A stretch of DNA of 64,000 nt from Streptomyces sp. NBC_00154 (GTDB taxonomy: Bacteria; Actinomycetota; Actinomycetes; Streptomycetales; Streptomycetaceae). Below, in pieces: positions 53,668-62,172 of the stretch; the first letter of the stretch is position 1, and each line of letters starts with the position of its first letter. The position numbers were made by a program, and so were the translations under genes. Where the stretch lies: the NCBI RefSeq assembly GCF_026342835.1, contig NZ_JAPEMI010000001.1, positions 6,826,501-6,890,500 of the forward strand, written 5' to 3'. The notes below the pieces were generated by a model that saw nothing but the letters and a program-made list of their open reading frames with translations, had not been told where the DNA came from and ran no database searches.

Positions 53668-55312
53668 CTCACCCAAGCTCACGCACCGCCCGGAGTGGAC
53701 GGCCCTTGAGGACCACCGCGCAGGGGAGCTGCGCCACCTGCAACTGCGTGACCTGTTTGCCGCCGACCCCGGTCGCGCGGAGCGCTACACCGTGAGCGTC
53801 GGCGACCTGCGCATCGACTACTCCAAGCACCTGATCACGGACGAGACCCTCGCCCTGCTCCAGGAACTCGCCACCGCGACCGACGTGTCCGGGCTGCGGG
53901 ATGCCATGCTCCGCGGTGAAAAGATCAACGTCACCGAGCAGCGTGCCGTCCTGCACACCGCGCTGCGCGCCCCGCGCGACGCCGTCGTCGAGGTCGACGG
54001 CGAGGACGTCGTCCCGGCCGTGCACGCCGTGCTCGAAAGAATGGCCGACTTCTCCGAGCGCGTCCGCTCGGGCGAGTGGACCGGGTACACCGGAAAGCGG
54101 ATCCGCAATGTCGTCAACATCGGTATCGGTGGGTCGGACCTCGGACCCGCGATGGCGTACGAGGCACTGCGAGCCTTCACCGACCGTTCGTTGACCGTGC
54201 GGTTCGTGTCGAACGTGGACGGCGCCGATCTGCACGAGGCCCTGATGGACCTGGACCCGGCGGAGACGCTGTTCATCGTCGCGTCCAAGACCTTCACGAC
54301 CATCGAGACGATCACCAACGCCACGTCGGCGCGGTCCTGGCTCCTTGCCGGGATCGACGACGGGGGTGAGAAGGCGGTCGCGAAGCACTTCGTGGCGCTG
54401 TCGACGAACGCCGAGAAGGTCGCGGACTTCGGTATCGACACCGCCAACATGTTCGAGTTCTGGGACTGGGTCGGCGGCCGCTACTCGTACGACTCCGCCA
54501 TCGGCCTCTCGCTGATGATCGCCGTCGGCCCGGACCGGTTCCGTGAGATGCTCGACGGCTTCCACCTCGTCGACGAACACTTCCGCACCGCCCCGTCGGA
54601 GGCCAACGCACCTTTGCTGATGGGCCTGTTGGGCGTCTGGTACGGATCGTTCCTCGGCGCCCAGTCGCACGCGGTGCTGCCGTACTCGCACTACCTGTCC
54701 AAATTCACCGCCTACTTGCAGCAGCTGGACATGGAGTCCAACGGGAAGTCGGTGGACCGGGACGGCAATCCGGTGGAGTGGCAGACCGGTCCGGTGGTCT
54801 GGGGCACGCCCGGCACCAACGGTCAGCACGCGTACTACCAGTTGCTCCACCAGGGCACGAAGGTCATCCCGGCCGACCTGATCGGTTTTGTCAACCCGGT
54901 CGACGACCTCGGCCCCGAACTCAAGGGCCAGCATGACCTGTTGATGGCCAACCTGTTCGCGCAGGGCCAGGCGCTCGCCTTCGGCAGGACCAGCGACGAG
55001 GTGCGCGCCGAGGGTGTGCCCATGGAGCAGGTGCCGCACCGCACGTTCCGCGGCAACCACCCCACGACGACGATCCTGGCAAGCGAGTTGACCCCCTCGG
55101 TCCTCGGCCAGCTGATCGCGCTGTACGAGCACAAGGTGTTCGTGCAGGGCGCGATCTGGAACATCGACTCCTTCGACCAGTGGGGCGTCGAGCTCGGCAA
55201 GGTCCTCGCCAAGCGCGTGGAGCCCGCGCTCACCGAGGGAGCGGACGCCCCCGGACTCGATCCCTCAACCGCTGCCTTGGTGGCCGCGTACCGCACTCTC
55301 CGGAAGAAGTGA
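53660..55312 (+). CDS. pgi: Glucose-6-phosphate isomerase
   Basis: It interconverts glucose 6-phosphate and fructose 6-phosphate, linking glycolysis with the oxidative branch. The 550-residue protein carries the signatures NIGIGGSDLGPAMAYEAL, VSNVDGADLHEAL, WVGGRYSYDSAIGLSL and QWGVELGKVLA. AAGGAG lies ten bases before the ATG at 53660, inside the end of opcA. Length is normal. Confidence 0.97.
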   Translation: MSDSPKLTHRPEWTALEDHRAGELRHLQLRDLFAADPGRAERYTVSVGDLRIDYSKHLITDETLALLQELATATDVSGLRDAMLRGEKINVTEQRAVLHTALRAPRDAVVEVDGEDVVPAVHAVLERMADFSERVRSGEWTGYTGKRIRNVVNIGIGGSDLGPAMAYEALRAFTDRSLTVRFVSNVDGADLHEALMDLDPAETLFIVASKTFTTIETITNATSARSWLLAGIDDGGEKAVAKHFVALSTNAEKVADFGIDTANMFEFWDWVGGRYSYDSAIGLSLMIAVGPDRFREMLDGFHLVDEHFRTAPSEANAPLLMGLLGVWYGSFLGAQSHAVLPYSHYLSKFTAYLQQLDMESNGKSVDRDGNPVEWQTGPVVWGTPGTNGQHAYYQLLHQGTKVIPADLIGFVNPVDDLGPELKGQHDLLMANLFAQGQALAFGRTSDEVRAEGVPMEQVPHRTFRGNHPTTTILASELTPSVLGQLIALYEHKVFVQGAIWNIDSFDQWGVELGKVLAKRVEPALTEGADAPGLDPSTAALVAAYRTLRKK

Positions 55313-55318
55313 AACAGC

Positions 55319-56206
55319 ATGTCTTCGATGCAATTGGGCCTAGTCGGCCTCGGCAAGATGGGTGGCAACATGCGCGAGCGGATCCGCCGCGCGGGCCACA
55401 CCGTCATCGGCTACGACCGCGATCCGGACCTCGCCGATGTGAGCAGCCTGGCCGAACTGGTCGAGAAGGTCGAAGCCCCGCGTGTGGTGTGGGTGATGGT
55501 GCCCGCGGGCGGCCCGACCCAGCATGTCATCGACGAGCTCGGTGACCTCCTGGAAGCCGGCGACACCGTCGTCGACGGCGGCAACTCCCGCTGGACGGAC
55601 GACGAGAAGCATGCCGAGGAGCTGGCGGCCAAGGGCATCGGCTTCGTCGACGCGGGTGTCTCGGGTGGTGTCTGGGGTCTTCGGAACGGCTACGCGCTGA
55701 TGGTGGGCGGCGACGCCGAACACATAGCGAAGGTCCAGCCCATCTTCGACGCTCTCAAGCCCGAGGGCGACGCAGGCTTCGTCCATGCGGGCAAGGTCGG
55801 CGCCGGCCACTTCTCCAAGATGGTCCACAACGGCATCGAGTACGCCATGATGCAGGCCTACGCCGAGGGCTGGGAGTTGCTGGAGAAGGTCGACTCCGTC
55901 ACCGATGTGCGCGAGGTCTTCCGCTCCTGGCAGGAGGGCACGGTCATCCGCTCCTGGCTGCTCGACCTCGCCGTCACCGCGCTGGACGACGACGAGCACC
56001 TCGACAGGCTGCGCGGCTATGCGCAGGACTCCGGCGAGGGCCGCTGGACCGTCGAGGCGGCGATCGACAACGCGGTGCCGCTGCCCGCGATCACCGCGTC
56101 GCTCTTTGCGCGATTCGCCTCGCGTCAGGACGACTCCCCGCAGATGAAGATGATCGCCGCGCTGCGCAACCAGTTCGGCGGCCACGCCGTCGAGTCGGCG
56201 AAGTAA
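55319..56206 (+). CDS. gnd: 6-phosphogluconate dehydrogenase, short (GndA-like, probably NAD-linked) type
   Basis: It decarboxylates 6-phosphogluconate to ribulose 5-phosphate. At 295 residues it is the short type, not the ~480-residue classical NADP enzyme. Motifs are the Rossmann GLVGLGKMGGNM, DGGNSRWTDDEKHA and FVDAGVSGGVWGLRNGYALM, and the catalytic KMVHNGIEYAMMQAYAEG (Lys and Glu). It follows pgi by six bases. The gene for 6-phosphogluconolactonase is missing from the operon. Confidence 0.95.
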   Translation: MSSMQLGLVGLGKMGGNMRERIRRAGHTVIGYDRDPDLADVSSLAELVEKVEAPRVVWVMVPAGGPTQHVIDELGDLLEAGDTVVDGGNSRWTDDEKHAEELAAKGIGFVDAGVSGGVWGLRNGYALMVGGDAEHIAKVQPIFDALKPEGDAGFVHAGKVGAGHFSKMVHNGIEYAMMQAYAEGWELLEKVDSVTDVREVFRSWQEGTVIRSWLLDLAVTALDDDEHLDRLRGYAQDSGEGRWTVEAAIDNAVPLPAITASLFARFASRQDDSPQMKMIAALRNQFGGHAVESAK

Positions 56207-56211
56207 CCGCC

Positions 56212-56817
56212 ATGGGCGACCTCCTGCTGGTCCGCCACGGCGAAACCGAGTGGAGCGTGTCCGGTCAGCACACCAGCTGGACCGACCTGCCCCTCACCCA
56301 GCGTGGCGAAGAGCAGGCCAAGTCCCTCGCCCCGCTGCTCGCCGGGCGGACTTTCGCCCTCGCGCTCACCAGCCCGCTGGGCCGTGCCGAACGGACAGCG
56401 GAACTCGCGGGCCTGTACGACGCCGTACGCGAGCCCGATCTGCACGAGTGGGACTACGGTGCGTACGAAGGCGTGACCACCCTCGAGATACACCGCACCC
56501 GGCCCGACTGGTACCTGTGGAACGACGGAGTGCCGCCCGGTTCGGCCGGTCATCCGGGCGAGTCACCGATCGAGGTGGGACAGCGTGCCGACCGCGTGTT
56601 GAACCGCATCGGGACGGCGCTGGACAGCGGTGACGTGGTGCTCGTGGCCCACGCCCACTTCCTGCGGGTGCTCACGGCGCGTCGCCTCGGGCTGCCCGCC
56701 GCGGACGGGCGGCTGTTCCAGCTCACGACGGGGACGGTCAGCCGGCTCTCCACCGAACACGGACGACCTGTGATCGCCGAGTGGAACGCCACGGGAACTT
56801 CTGCGGCCGTCCACTGA
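56212..56817 (+). CDS. Histidine phosphatase / phosphoglycerate mutase-like protein
   Basis: The 201-residue protein has the RHGE phosphohistidine loop (LLVRHGETEWS), HEWDYGAYEGVTT and the second catalytic His in LVAHAHFLRVL. It is a cofactor-dependent mutase-superfamily phosphatase; whether it acts on a sugar phosphate of the pathway is not known, but it ends the operon just six bases after gnd. A strong terminator follows. Confidence 0.93.
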   Translation: MGDLLLVRHGETEWSVSGQHTSWTDLPLTQRGEEQAKSLAPLLAGRTFALALTSPLGRAERTAELAGLYDAVREPDLHEWDYGAYEGVTTLEIHRTRPDWYLWNDGVPPGSAGHPGESPIEVGQRADRVLNRIGTALDSGDVVLVAHAHFLRVLTARRLGLPAADGRLFQLTTGTVSRLSTEHGRPVIAEWNATGTSAAVH

Positions 56818-56842
56818 TTTCTGCAGTGCTCTGGAAACCGAA

Positions 56843-56882
56843 GAGGTTCCGGTCCGCCCTCGGGGCGGACCGGAACCTCTCT
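56843..56882 (+). terminator. Terminator of the pentose-phosphate operon
   Basis: GAGGTTCCGGTCCGCCC and GGGCGGACCGGAACCTC form a perfect 17-bp stem with a 3-base loop, followed by TCTCTC. It stops the operon and also lies after the convergent glycosyltransferase gene. Confidence 0.9.
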
Positions 56883-56953
56883 CACGAGACTCGCTCCGGT
56901 CCCACTCATGAACCGGACGAGGGCGGCTTCGGACCACCGCCTCAACGGGTCTG

Positions 56954-57922
56954 TCAGACAGCGGAAGCCGTCGGGGCGGGACCCCTCTCCCGGGGAGGCG
57001 GGCCGGCGGTGCCGGTGTGAGCGGCCAGCGCCTTCTCCAGGTGCTTGATGTGGTAATACTGCACGCGCGTGGTGCGCTGCAGGGCCATGACTGCCGTGAG
57101 GAACTGATCCATCTCGGTGGCTCGGGTGAGGATGTCGTCGGGCACCAGCTCGTCGTGCAGGCCGGCTTCCGCGTCCTGGCTGAGCACGGCTTGCGCCCAG
57201 CCACGGGTGATCGGCTTGAACAGGCCCGGGTGGTTGGCCACGATCCGCGCCCGGATGGCCAGGTCGTTCTCGGCGGCCTCCAGGTGCAATCCGGTGTCCT
57301 TGTTGCGTGCCCCGAAGAGTGCCTCATGGATGTGGTGAGCATCGAAACCGTGCTCGACGCAGCCGATCCAGAAGTCCCAGTCTTCTCCGGCCCGCATGCT
57401 CTCGTTGTACCCGCCCACGGTCTGCCAGGCGACACGGCGGTACAGCGAGCAGTAGAACATGATCAGTCGCTGGAGCAGCAGTTCTCTGCTGTAGGCGGGG
57501 AGGGGCATCGCCTGCGGGGGCAGATCGTCGTCGGTGAAGGTGAACACATCGGTCGAGGCGATGGCGATGCCGGGGTCGCTGTCCAGTACCCCGACGGTCT
57601 TCTCCAGCATGGTGGCCGCGATCACGTCGTCGGCGTCCAGCGGAAGGATGTAGCGGCCGGTGCTGGCCTCGATCCCGGTGTTGCGCGCGGCGGAGACCCC
57701 GGCATTGGACTGCTGGACCAGCCTGATGCGCCGGTCGGGGTGGCGGCCGATCAGGGCCTGGGTCACCTCGACAGTGTTGTCGGTGCTGCCGTCGTCGACG
57801 ATGACGAGTTCCCAGTCGTGGAACGTCTGGGCAAGGACGCTGGACACTGCCTCGGGCAGATAGCGGGCGTAGTCATGGCAGGGGATGACCACCGAGACCA
57901 CAGGGTCGGAACTGTGAGGCAT
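56954..57922 (-). CDS. GT2-family glycosyltransferase
   Basis: The 322-residue enzyme has a GT-A fold: VVSVVIPCHDYARYLPEAV, VIVDDGSTDNT, the donor DxD region ILPLDADDVIAATML and the acceptor-side GGYNESMRAGEDWDFWIGC motif. No membrane helix is present, so it should act on the cytoplasmic side with a nucleotide sugar. It is the last of three minus-strand genes with the repeat protein and the tri-domain glycosyltransferase. The sugar and acceptor are unknown. Confidence 0.92.
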   Translation of the reverse strand: MPHSSDPVVSVVIPCHDYARYLPEAVSSVLAQTFHDWELVIVDDGSTDNTVEVTQALIGRHPDRRIRLVQQSNAGVSAARNTGIEASTGRYILPLDADDVIAATMLEKTVGVLDSDPGIAIASTDVFTFTDDDLPPQAMPLPAYSRELLLQRLIMFYCSLYRRVAWQTVGGYNESMRAGEDWDFWIGCVEHGFDAHHIHEALFGARNKDTGLHLEAAENDLAIRARIVANHPGLFKPITRGWAQAVLSQDAEAGLHDELVPDDILTRATEMDQFLTAVMALQRTTRVQYYHIKHLEKALAAHTGTAGPPPRERGPAPTASAV

Positions 57923-58054
57923 GCGTCGTCTTTCGCGTCGGAACGGGAAGGAGATGGTTCAGGCGGATACGGGTGGGCGGACGGATTCCGGCAGGTCGGG
58001 CGCCCCCCCGGCGTTCGAGGGCCACCCACCGGAGCAGACCCGCTGGACTGCGTC

Positions 58055-58441
58055 CTAGCTGTGCTGCTGTTGGAACCAGGGGAAGTAGTTGTCGTAGTCG
58101 TCGTATCCGTGCTCGTGGTGGCGCCCGTAGTAACAAACCGTCACGTTGCCCACCGGAGTGCTGTACTGGCCGTAGTCGGTAACGGTCATGTTGCCCACGG
58201 GGGTGCAGCAGTGGTGGCCGTAGTCGGTGATCGTGACGTTGCCGATCGGCTTGCAGGGGTGCACGGACCCCCGGGTGAGGGTGACGTCCCCCAACGGCTG
58301 TTCCTGGTACCCGTACTTCGCCGACGTCGTCAGCGTGTCCGAACCGGCGGTGGCAGCGTAGGCGGCCTCCGCGGTGTTGAGCAGTCCGGCGGTGGCCAGC
58401 GCTGCGGGGAGCGCCAGGGAGGTGATGACACGGGCCTTCAC
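58055..58441 (-). CDS. Small secreted protein with four P-x-G-N-x-T repeats
   Basis: The 128-residue product starts at a GTG (AAAGGG upstream) with a signal peptide (VITSLALPAALATAGLLN, cleavage near residue 30). Residues 49-110 are four repeats of 15-16 residues: PLGDVTLT, PIGNVTITDYG, PVGNMTVTDYG and PVGNVTVCYYG. Three contain an N-x-T sequon (Asn68, 84, 99); the first has Asp instead. There are four Cys (63, 78, 79, 103) and a Tyr/His/Asp-rich tail ending FPWFQQQHS. I recognise no family. The repeats look like short beta-strands and turns. It lies between two glycosyltransferase genes on the same strand and has its own promoter. Confidence 0.75.
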   Translation of the reverse strand: MKARVITSLALPAALATAGLLNTAEAAYAATAGSDTLTTSAKYGYQEQPLGDVTLTRGSVHPCKPIGNVTITDYGHHCCTPVGNMTVTDYGQYSTPVGNVTVCYYGRHHEHGYDDYDNYFPWFQQQHS

Positions 58442-58517
58442 AGTGGGGCCCTTTCTCTTGGGGGGTGGGGGAGCTGCCCGGTCATGCCGGGGAACTCCAC
58501 GGCAGGGCAGTAGCGCC

Positions 58518-58547
58518 ACCGTAGGATTTGCATACATAACGTGTCAA
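58518..58547 (-). promoter_or_regulatory. Promoter of the secreted repeat protein gene
   Basis: Read leftwards, TTGACA (58547-58542, consensus -35) and TACGGT (58523-58518) are 18 bases apart, 77 bases before the GTG. The spacer is A+T-rich. The gene is therefore probably transcribed on its own as well as from upstream. Confidence 0.65.
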
Positions 58548-58603
58548 AGCGATTACTCCTTGTTGCGTAATGGCTGTGTCGGCGCCCATGCGGCCCTTGT
58601 CGG

Positions 58604-61000
58604 TCAGGAAAGGGACGTGGCCCCGGCGTGCGCAGGCTCCGGCACGTGGTGCGGGTGCACCACTTCCAGGTCGGGCAACGCCCAGCAGGCGGTGCCCATG
58701 TCCCGTGCCATCGCGGCCAGGCCCTCGGTCTCGATGAGGTGCTGGTAGGGGAAGGACGGGAAGATCAGGCCGTCGCGGTGCAGGTCGGCGCGGACCAGCA
58801 ATGCGGTGCCGCCGACCGAATCCACGCGGACGAGTCCCTGCCCGCGCAACTCGTCGAGGTACCTCCGACCGAACCCCTTGGGGGGCTGAAGGATGCCGTC
58901 GCGAAGCCATTGGGACCAGTTGAGCGTGCCGGCCCTGGGCTGAAGGGCGAAGGTGTTGAGATCGTACGTGGGCCCACCGGGCGCGGTGGCACAGTGCGGG
59001 ACGACGATGCCCTTGCGCGCGCCGAGCAGCCGCTGGACGAGGTCCGCCGGGTAGCCGGTGACATCGACGTCGAGCCACAGCACCCACTCCTCGTCGAGAA
59101 GGGCCCGGGAGAGCAGATGATTGCGCACCTTGGCCAGCACCGATCGGCGTCGGCGCTGGATGCCGGGCTCCCAACGGGGCCCGGCCAACTGGAGGCCGAA
59201 GTCGCGGCGTACGAGGGTGACCCGCCGGTACTCCGCCTCAAGACCGGGCAGGACCTGCTGGAGCAGTTCCGGTGTCGTGTCCTTGCTGTCGCCTTCCAGC
59301 AGTCCCAGCGAGATCGCCTCGCGCGGGTAGTCCAGGGAGCGAAGGCTGTCCAGATAGCCGGGCAGGAACGCGGCCGCGTCCTTGAGGGGGGTGAGCACCA
59401 GCACCAGGGGCCGCTCACTCGCCGGGGCCACGGCGGGCTCCACGACCGCCTGTGGTCGCTCGGAGGTTCGGTCGGCGGGGCCGGTCTCGGCGTGGGCGAT
59501 CTCCCCCGGCTCGATCGGCAGCCGGGTCGCCATGGTCAGCAACCGCTCGGCGTAGACGCCGGGTTCGGCCCAGATCTCGGTCGCCACCGCGAAGTGCTCC
59601 GCGAAATGGGACTCGTTGAACGTGTTGTTCCCGTGGCACACGTACGTGTACAGCTCGGGCGCGTCAATCGATACGACCCGGCAGGTCCGGACCACACCTT
59701 CCGCTACCGGGGTGTCCTCGCCGCGGCGTTGCGCCGGGTAGCGCGGGAGCCGGTCCTTGGCGCACACCATCGACCCTTCCCAGACCCGCGCGCAGGAGAC
59801 CGCGAGCTTGCGGCGGGCGGGCCACCACAGACGCTCGCGGGCGAGGAAGCACGCCTCGGCGCCGAGCGCGAGAATCGCGGCCATCTGCGTCTCGACCCGC
59901 TCCGGGTCGTACAGGTCGTCGTCGTCCCACTGGCACACGTAGGGCCCGGTGGCCCGGTCCACCGCCTCATTGCGCAGTTCGCCCAGCGTCCGCTCCTCCG
60001 GGGGGAGCCGGTGATGGCGGATCCGCGGGTCGCTCAGGTCGCGGATGTGCTGTGCGAGGGCGTCGTCGGTGGCGTCCTCCACCACGACCAGTTCCAGGTT
60101 CGGGTAGGTCTGGGTAAGGAAGCATCTGATCGCGCGTCGCGCCGTCGCCGAGCGGTCCTTGGTCACCATCAGGCAGGACACCGTCGGCGCGGGCGCGCCT
60201 GCGGCCCAGCGGCGGCGCTGCGCGTCGAGGCTGATCAAGCCGTCGGCGACCGGTTGCAGCTCCTGGCTTGCCCAGAACGGGAACCGTTTGCCGGCCGAAA
60301 TCCGTGGTGTCCCGGACGTGTTGTACGCCCAGCTGTCCGACCAGTGGTGTACGGCGTACGCACGGTCGTAGTCGGCTTCCTGCGGCCCGAACAGCTCTGT
60401 CGCGTACGGGCTCACCTCGGGGTACAGGACCTCCGGGTCGAGAACCGTGATCGATTCGGGCTCCGGGGCGCTGTCGATCGCTCTGGTGAGGAAGAACGGG
60501 CCTGTCACGTCCAGAGTGCTGGGCAGTTTGTGGGTGGCGACCAGCCGGCGGTGTACATGAGCCCAGAACGGGTGGCCCGGCTGTGACGCGATGAATGCGT
60601 TGCCGACGATGCGGTCGAATCCGCGCCGGCGGGCCAGCAGCAGCCGGGTGTGCGCGTCGGGCTCGCAGCCGAGGACGAGATCGTGCCCGTCCAGGATTTC
60701 GGTGACCGGCTTCAGGCACTCGAAGTCCAGATCCACATAGAGCCCGCCGAAATGGTCGAGCAGGAAATACCGAATTGCGTCAGCCCGCATGATCGCTTCG
60801 GGATAGCCGTCGTAGACCGGCAGGAACCACGGATAGTGCTCCTGAAGGAATGCGCGATTGTCCGCGTCGGTCCACAACCGGTAGCCCCAACCGGGATGGT
60901 GGATGCGCCAGGAATCGGCCCATTTCTGCCATTCCAGCGGTACGTCCGTGTCTTTCCAGGTTTGGTGAATCAAGGCGGGAATTTTAATATGCGCAACCAT
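58604..61000 (-). CDS. Tri-domain glycosyltransferase (GT32/Och1-like, GT2, GT62/Anp1-like)
   Basis: The 798-residue protein joins three transferase modules. Residues ~1-250 are an Och1-like sugar transferase (PALIHQTWKDTDVPLEWQK, ADAIRYFLLDHFGGLYVDLD; DxD 90-92). Residues ~270-500 are a GT2 domain (TVSCLMVTKDRSATARRAI, YVCQWDDDDLYDPERVETQ; Asp run 359-362). Residues ~530-790 resemble fungal Anp1/Mnn9 mannosyltransferases (LVLVLTPLKDAAAFLPGYL, NHLLSRALLDEEWVLWLDVD; DxD 644-646). No membrane segment or signal is seen. ATG at 61000 is chosen at the conserved start, with no clear ribosome binding site; a GTG at 61066 is possible. Its sugars and acceptors are unknown. Confidence 0.85.
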   Translation of the reverse strand: MVAHIKIPALIHQTWKDTDVPLEWQKWADSWRIHHPGWGYRLWTDADNRAFLQEHYPWFLPVYDGYPEAIMRADAIRYFLLDHFGGLYVDLDFECLKPVTEILDGHDLVLGCEPDAHTRLLLARRRGFDRIVGNAFIASQPGHPFWAHVHRRLVATHKLPSTLDVTGPFFLTRAIDSAPEPESITVLDPEVLYPEVSPYATELFGPQEADYDRAYAVHHWSDSWAYNTSGTPRISAGKRFPFWASQELQPVADGLISLDAQRRRWAAGAPAPTVSCLMVTKDRSATARRAIRCFLTQTYPNLELVVVEDATDDALAQHIRDLSDPRIRHHRLPPEERTLGELRNEAVDRATGPYVCQWDDDDLYDPERVETQMAAILALGAEACFLARERLWWPARRKLAVSCARVWEGSMVCAKDRLPRYPAQRRGEDTPVAEGVVRTCRVVSIDAPELYTYVCHGNNTFNESHFAEHFAVATEIWAEPGVYAERLLTMATRLPIEPGEIAHAETGPADRTSERPQAVVEPAVAPASERPLVLVLTPLKDAAAFLPGYLDSLRSLDYPREAISLGLLEGDSKDTTPELLQQVLPGLEAEYRRVTLVRRDFGLQLAGPRWEPGIQRRRRSVLAKVRNHLLSRALLDEEWVLWLDVDVTGYPADLVQRLLGARKGIVVPHCATAPGGPTYDLNTFALQPRAGTLNWSQWLRDGILQPPKGFGRRYLDELRGQGLVRVDSVGGTALLVRADLHRDGLIFPSFPYQHLIETEGLAAMARDMGTACWALPDLEVVHPHHVPEPAHAGATSLS

Positions 61001-61178
61001 TTGCGCAGTATGCCGGTCGGTCTGGTCGACGGGATTTACGGTAGGACCCGTCGGGAGAACATTCACCCGGGCAGCCCACCCACTGCAGGCGCGGCGCGTA
61101 TGACCGGCGCACCTGGGCAACGTGGGCGAGTGCCGACGGAATCCCTGGGCGCAGCGGTCCCTGTCCGGCGCTCCGGTC

Positions 61179-62111
61179 TCAGGCCGGGGCGGTCAGGGTG
61201 GTGGCTGTCTCCTTGAGGACGTCGAGCAGGTGCCGCAGGCCTGGGCGGCGGGCGGTGCCGGTACGGCCGGCGGTGTAGACCGTCCGGGTGACGGGCTGCA
61301 TCAGCGGGTGCAGGCTCAGCGGCGCGTGCGCTTCAGGCAGGGCGAGGCGGGGAACGAGCGCGACCCCGGCTCCGGCGGCCGCGAGCGAGGTCAGCACGGA
61401 GAAGTCGCTGCTGCGGACGCGGATGCCGGGGACGAATCCGGCGGCGCCGGTGGCACGCTGAACCATCTCGTAGCAGGAGGTCTCCGGACCGGGGGTCAGC
61501 CAGGGGTCGTCCGCGAGGCGGGACAGATCGGCCGCCTCACCCTCGGCCAGGCCCAGCGCCGTCGCCCGGGCCGGCGCGAGAGCGAGCAGGACCGGGTCCT
61601 CCATGAGCGGGGAGGGCTCGCACCCGGCGGGGAAATCGCGCGGCAGCACGGTGTAGCCGTGTACCAGGGCCAGGTCCACCTCGTGCTTGCGCAAGGCTTC
61701 CAGAGCGAGGTCGGGTTCCTGCTCGACGAGGTGCAGCGAGAGCGAGTGGCTCCTGCCCTCCTCGGTTCCCAGGCGCGCGAAGACGGCGGGCATGAGCCGG
61801 CGGGCGGCGGAGGCGAAGGAGGCCACGCGCAGGACGCCGTGCTCTCCGCCCCGCAGGGCCGCGAGGTCGGACTCGGCGGCGGCCAAGTCGCCCAGGACGA
61901 CCTCGGCATGTGCGACCAGGAGTTCCCCGGCGGCAGTCAGGCGCAGGGTGCGCCCGTGTTTCTCGACGACCGGTACGCCGGCTTCGCGCTCGAGGACCGC
62001 CAACTGCTGGGAGATGGCCGGCGCGGTCAGCTGCAATACGTCGGCGGTTGCGGCGACCGTGCCGTACGTGGCCAGGTGCTGCAGGATCCGCAGGCGTCGC
62101 ACATCAAGCAT
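61179..62111 (-). CDS. LysR-family transcriptional regulator
   Basis: The 310-residue protein has the N-terminal LysR helix-turn-helix (GTVAATADVLQLTAPAISQQ, LEREAGVPVVEKHGRTLRLT) and a C-terminal periplasmic-binding-like effector domain (LALVHGYTVLPRDF, LTSLAAAGAGVALVPRLALP). AAGGA lies seven bases before the ATG at 62111. It follows the EamA gene by 61 bases on the same strand, so it may be co-transcribed with and regulate that transporter. Confidence 0.92.
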   Translation of the reverse strand: MLDVRRLRILQHLATYGTVAATADVLQLTAPAISQQLAVLEREAGVPVVEKHGRTLRLTAAGELLVAHAEVVLGDLAAAESDLAALRGGEHGVLRVASFASAARRLMPAVFARLGTEEGRSHSLSLHLVEQEPDLALEALRKHEVDLALVHGYTVLPRDFPAGCEPSPLMEDPVLLALAPARATALGLAEGEAADLSRLADDPWLTPGPETSCYEMVQRATGAAGFVPGIRVRSSDFSVLTSLAAAGAGVALVPRLALPEAHAPLSLHPLMQPVTRTVYTAGRTGTARRPGLRHLLDVLKETATTLTAPA

Positions 62112-62172
62112 GAAGACATCCTTACAAAAGTCGACCACACGGGCAAAGACGACTTTCGCTTTCTTGGTCGGC

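Noticed and set aside
58628..60586. 652-codon plus-strand open frame
   Set aside because: It is antisense to the tri-domain glycosyltransferase; repetitive Arg/Gly/Val content and no motif.
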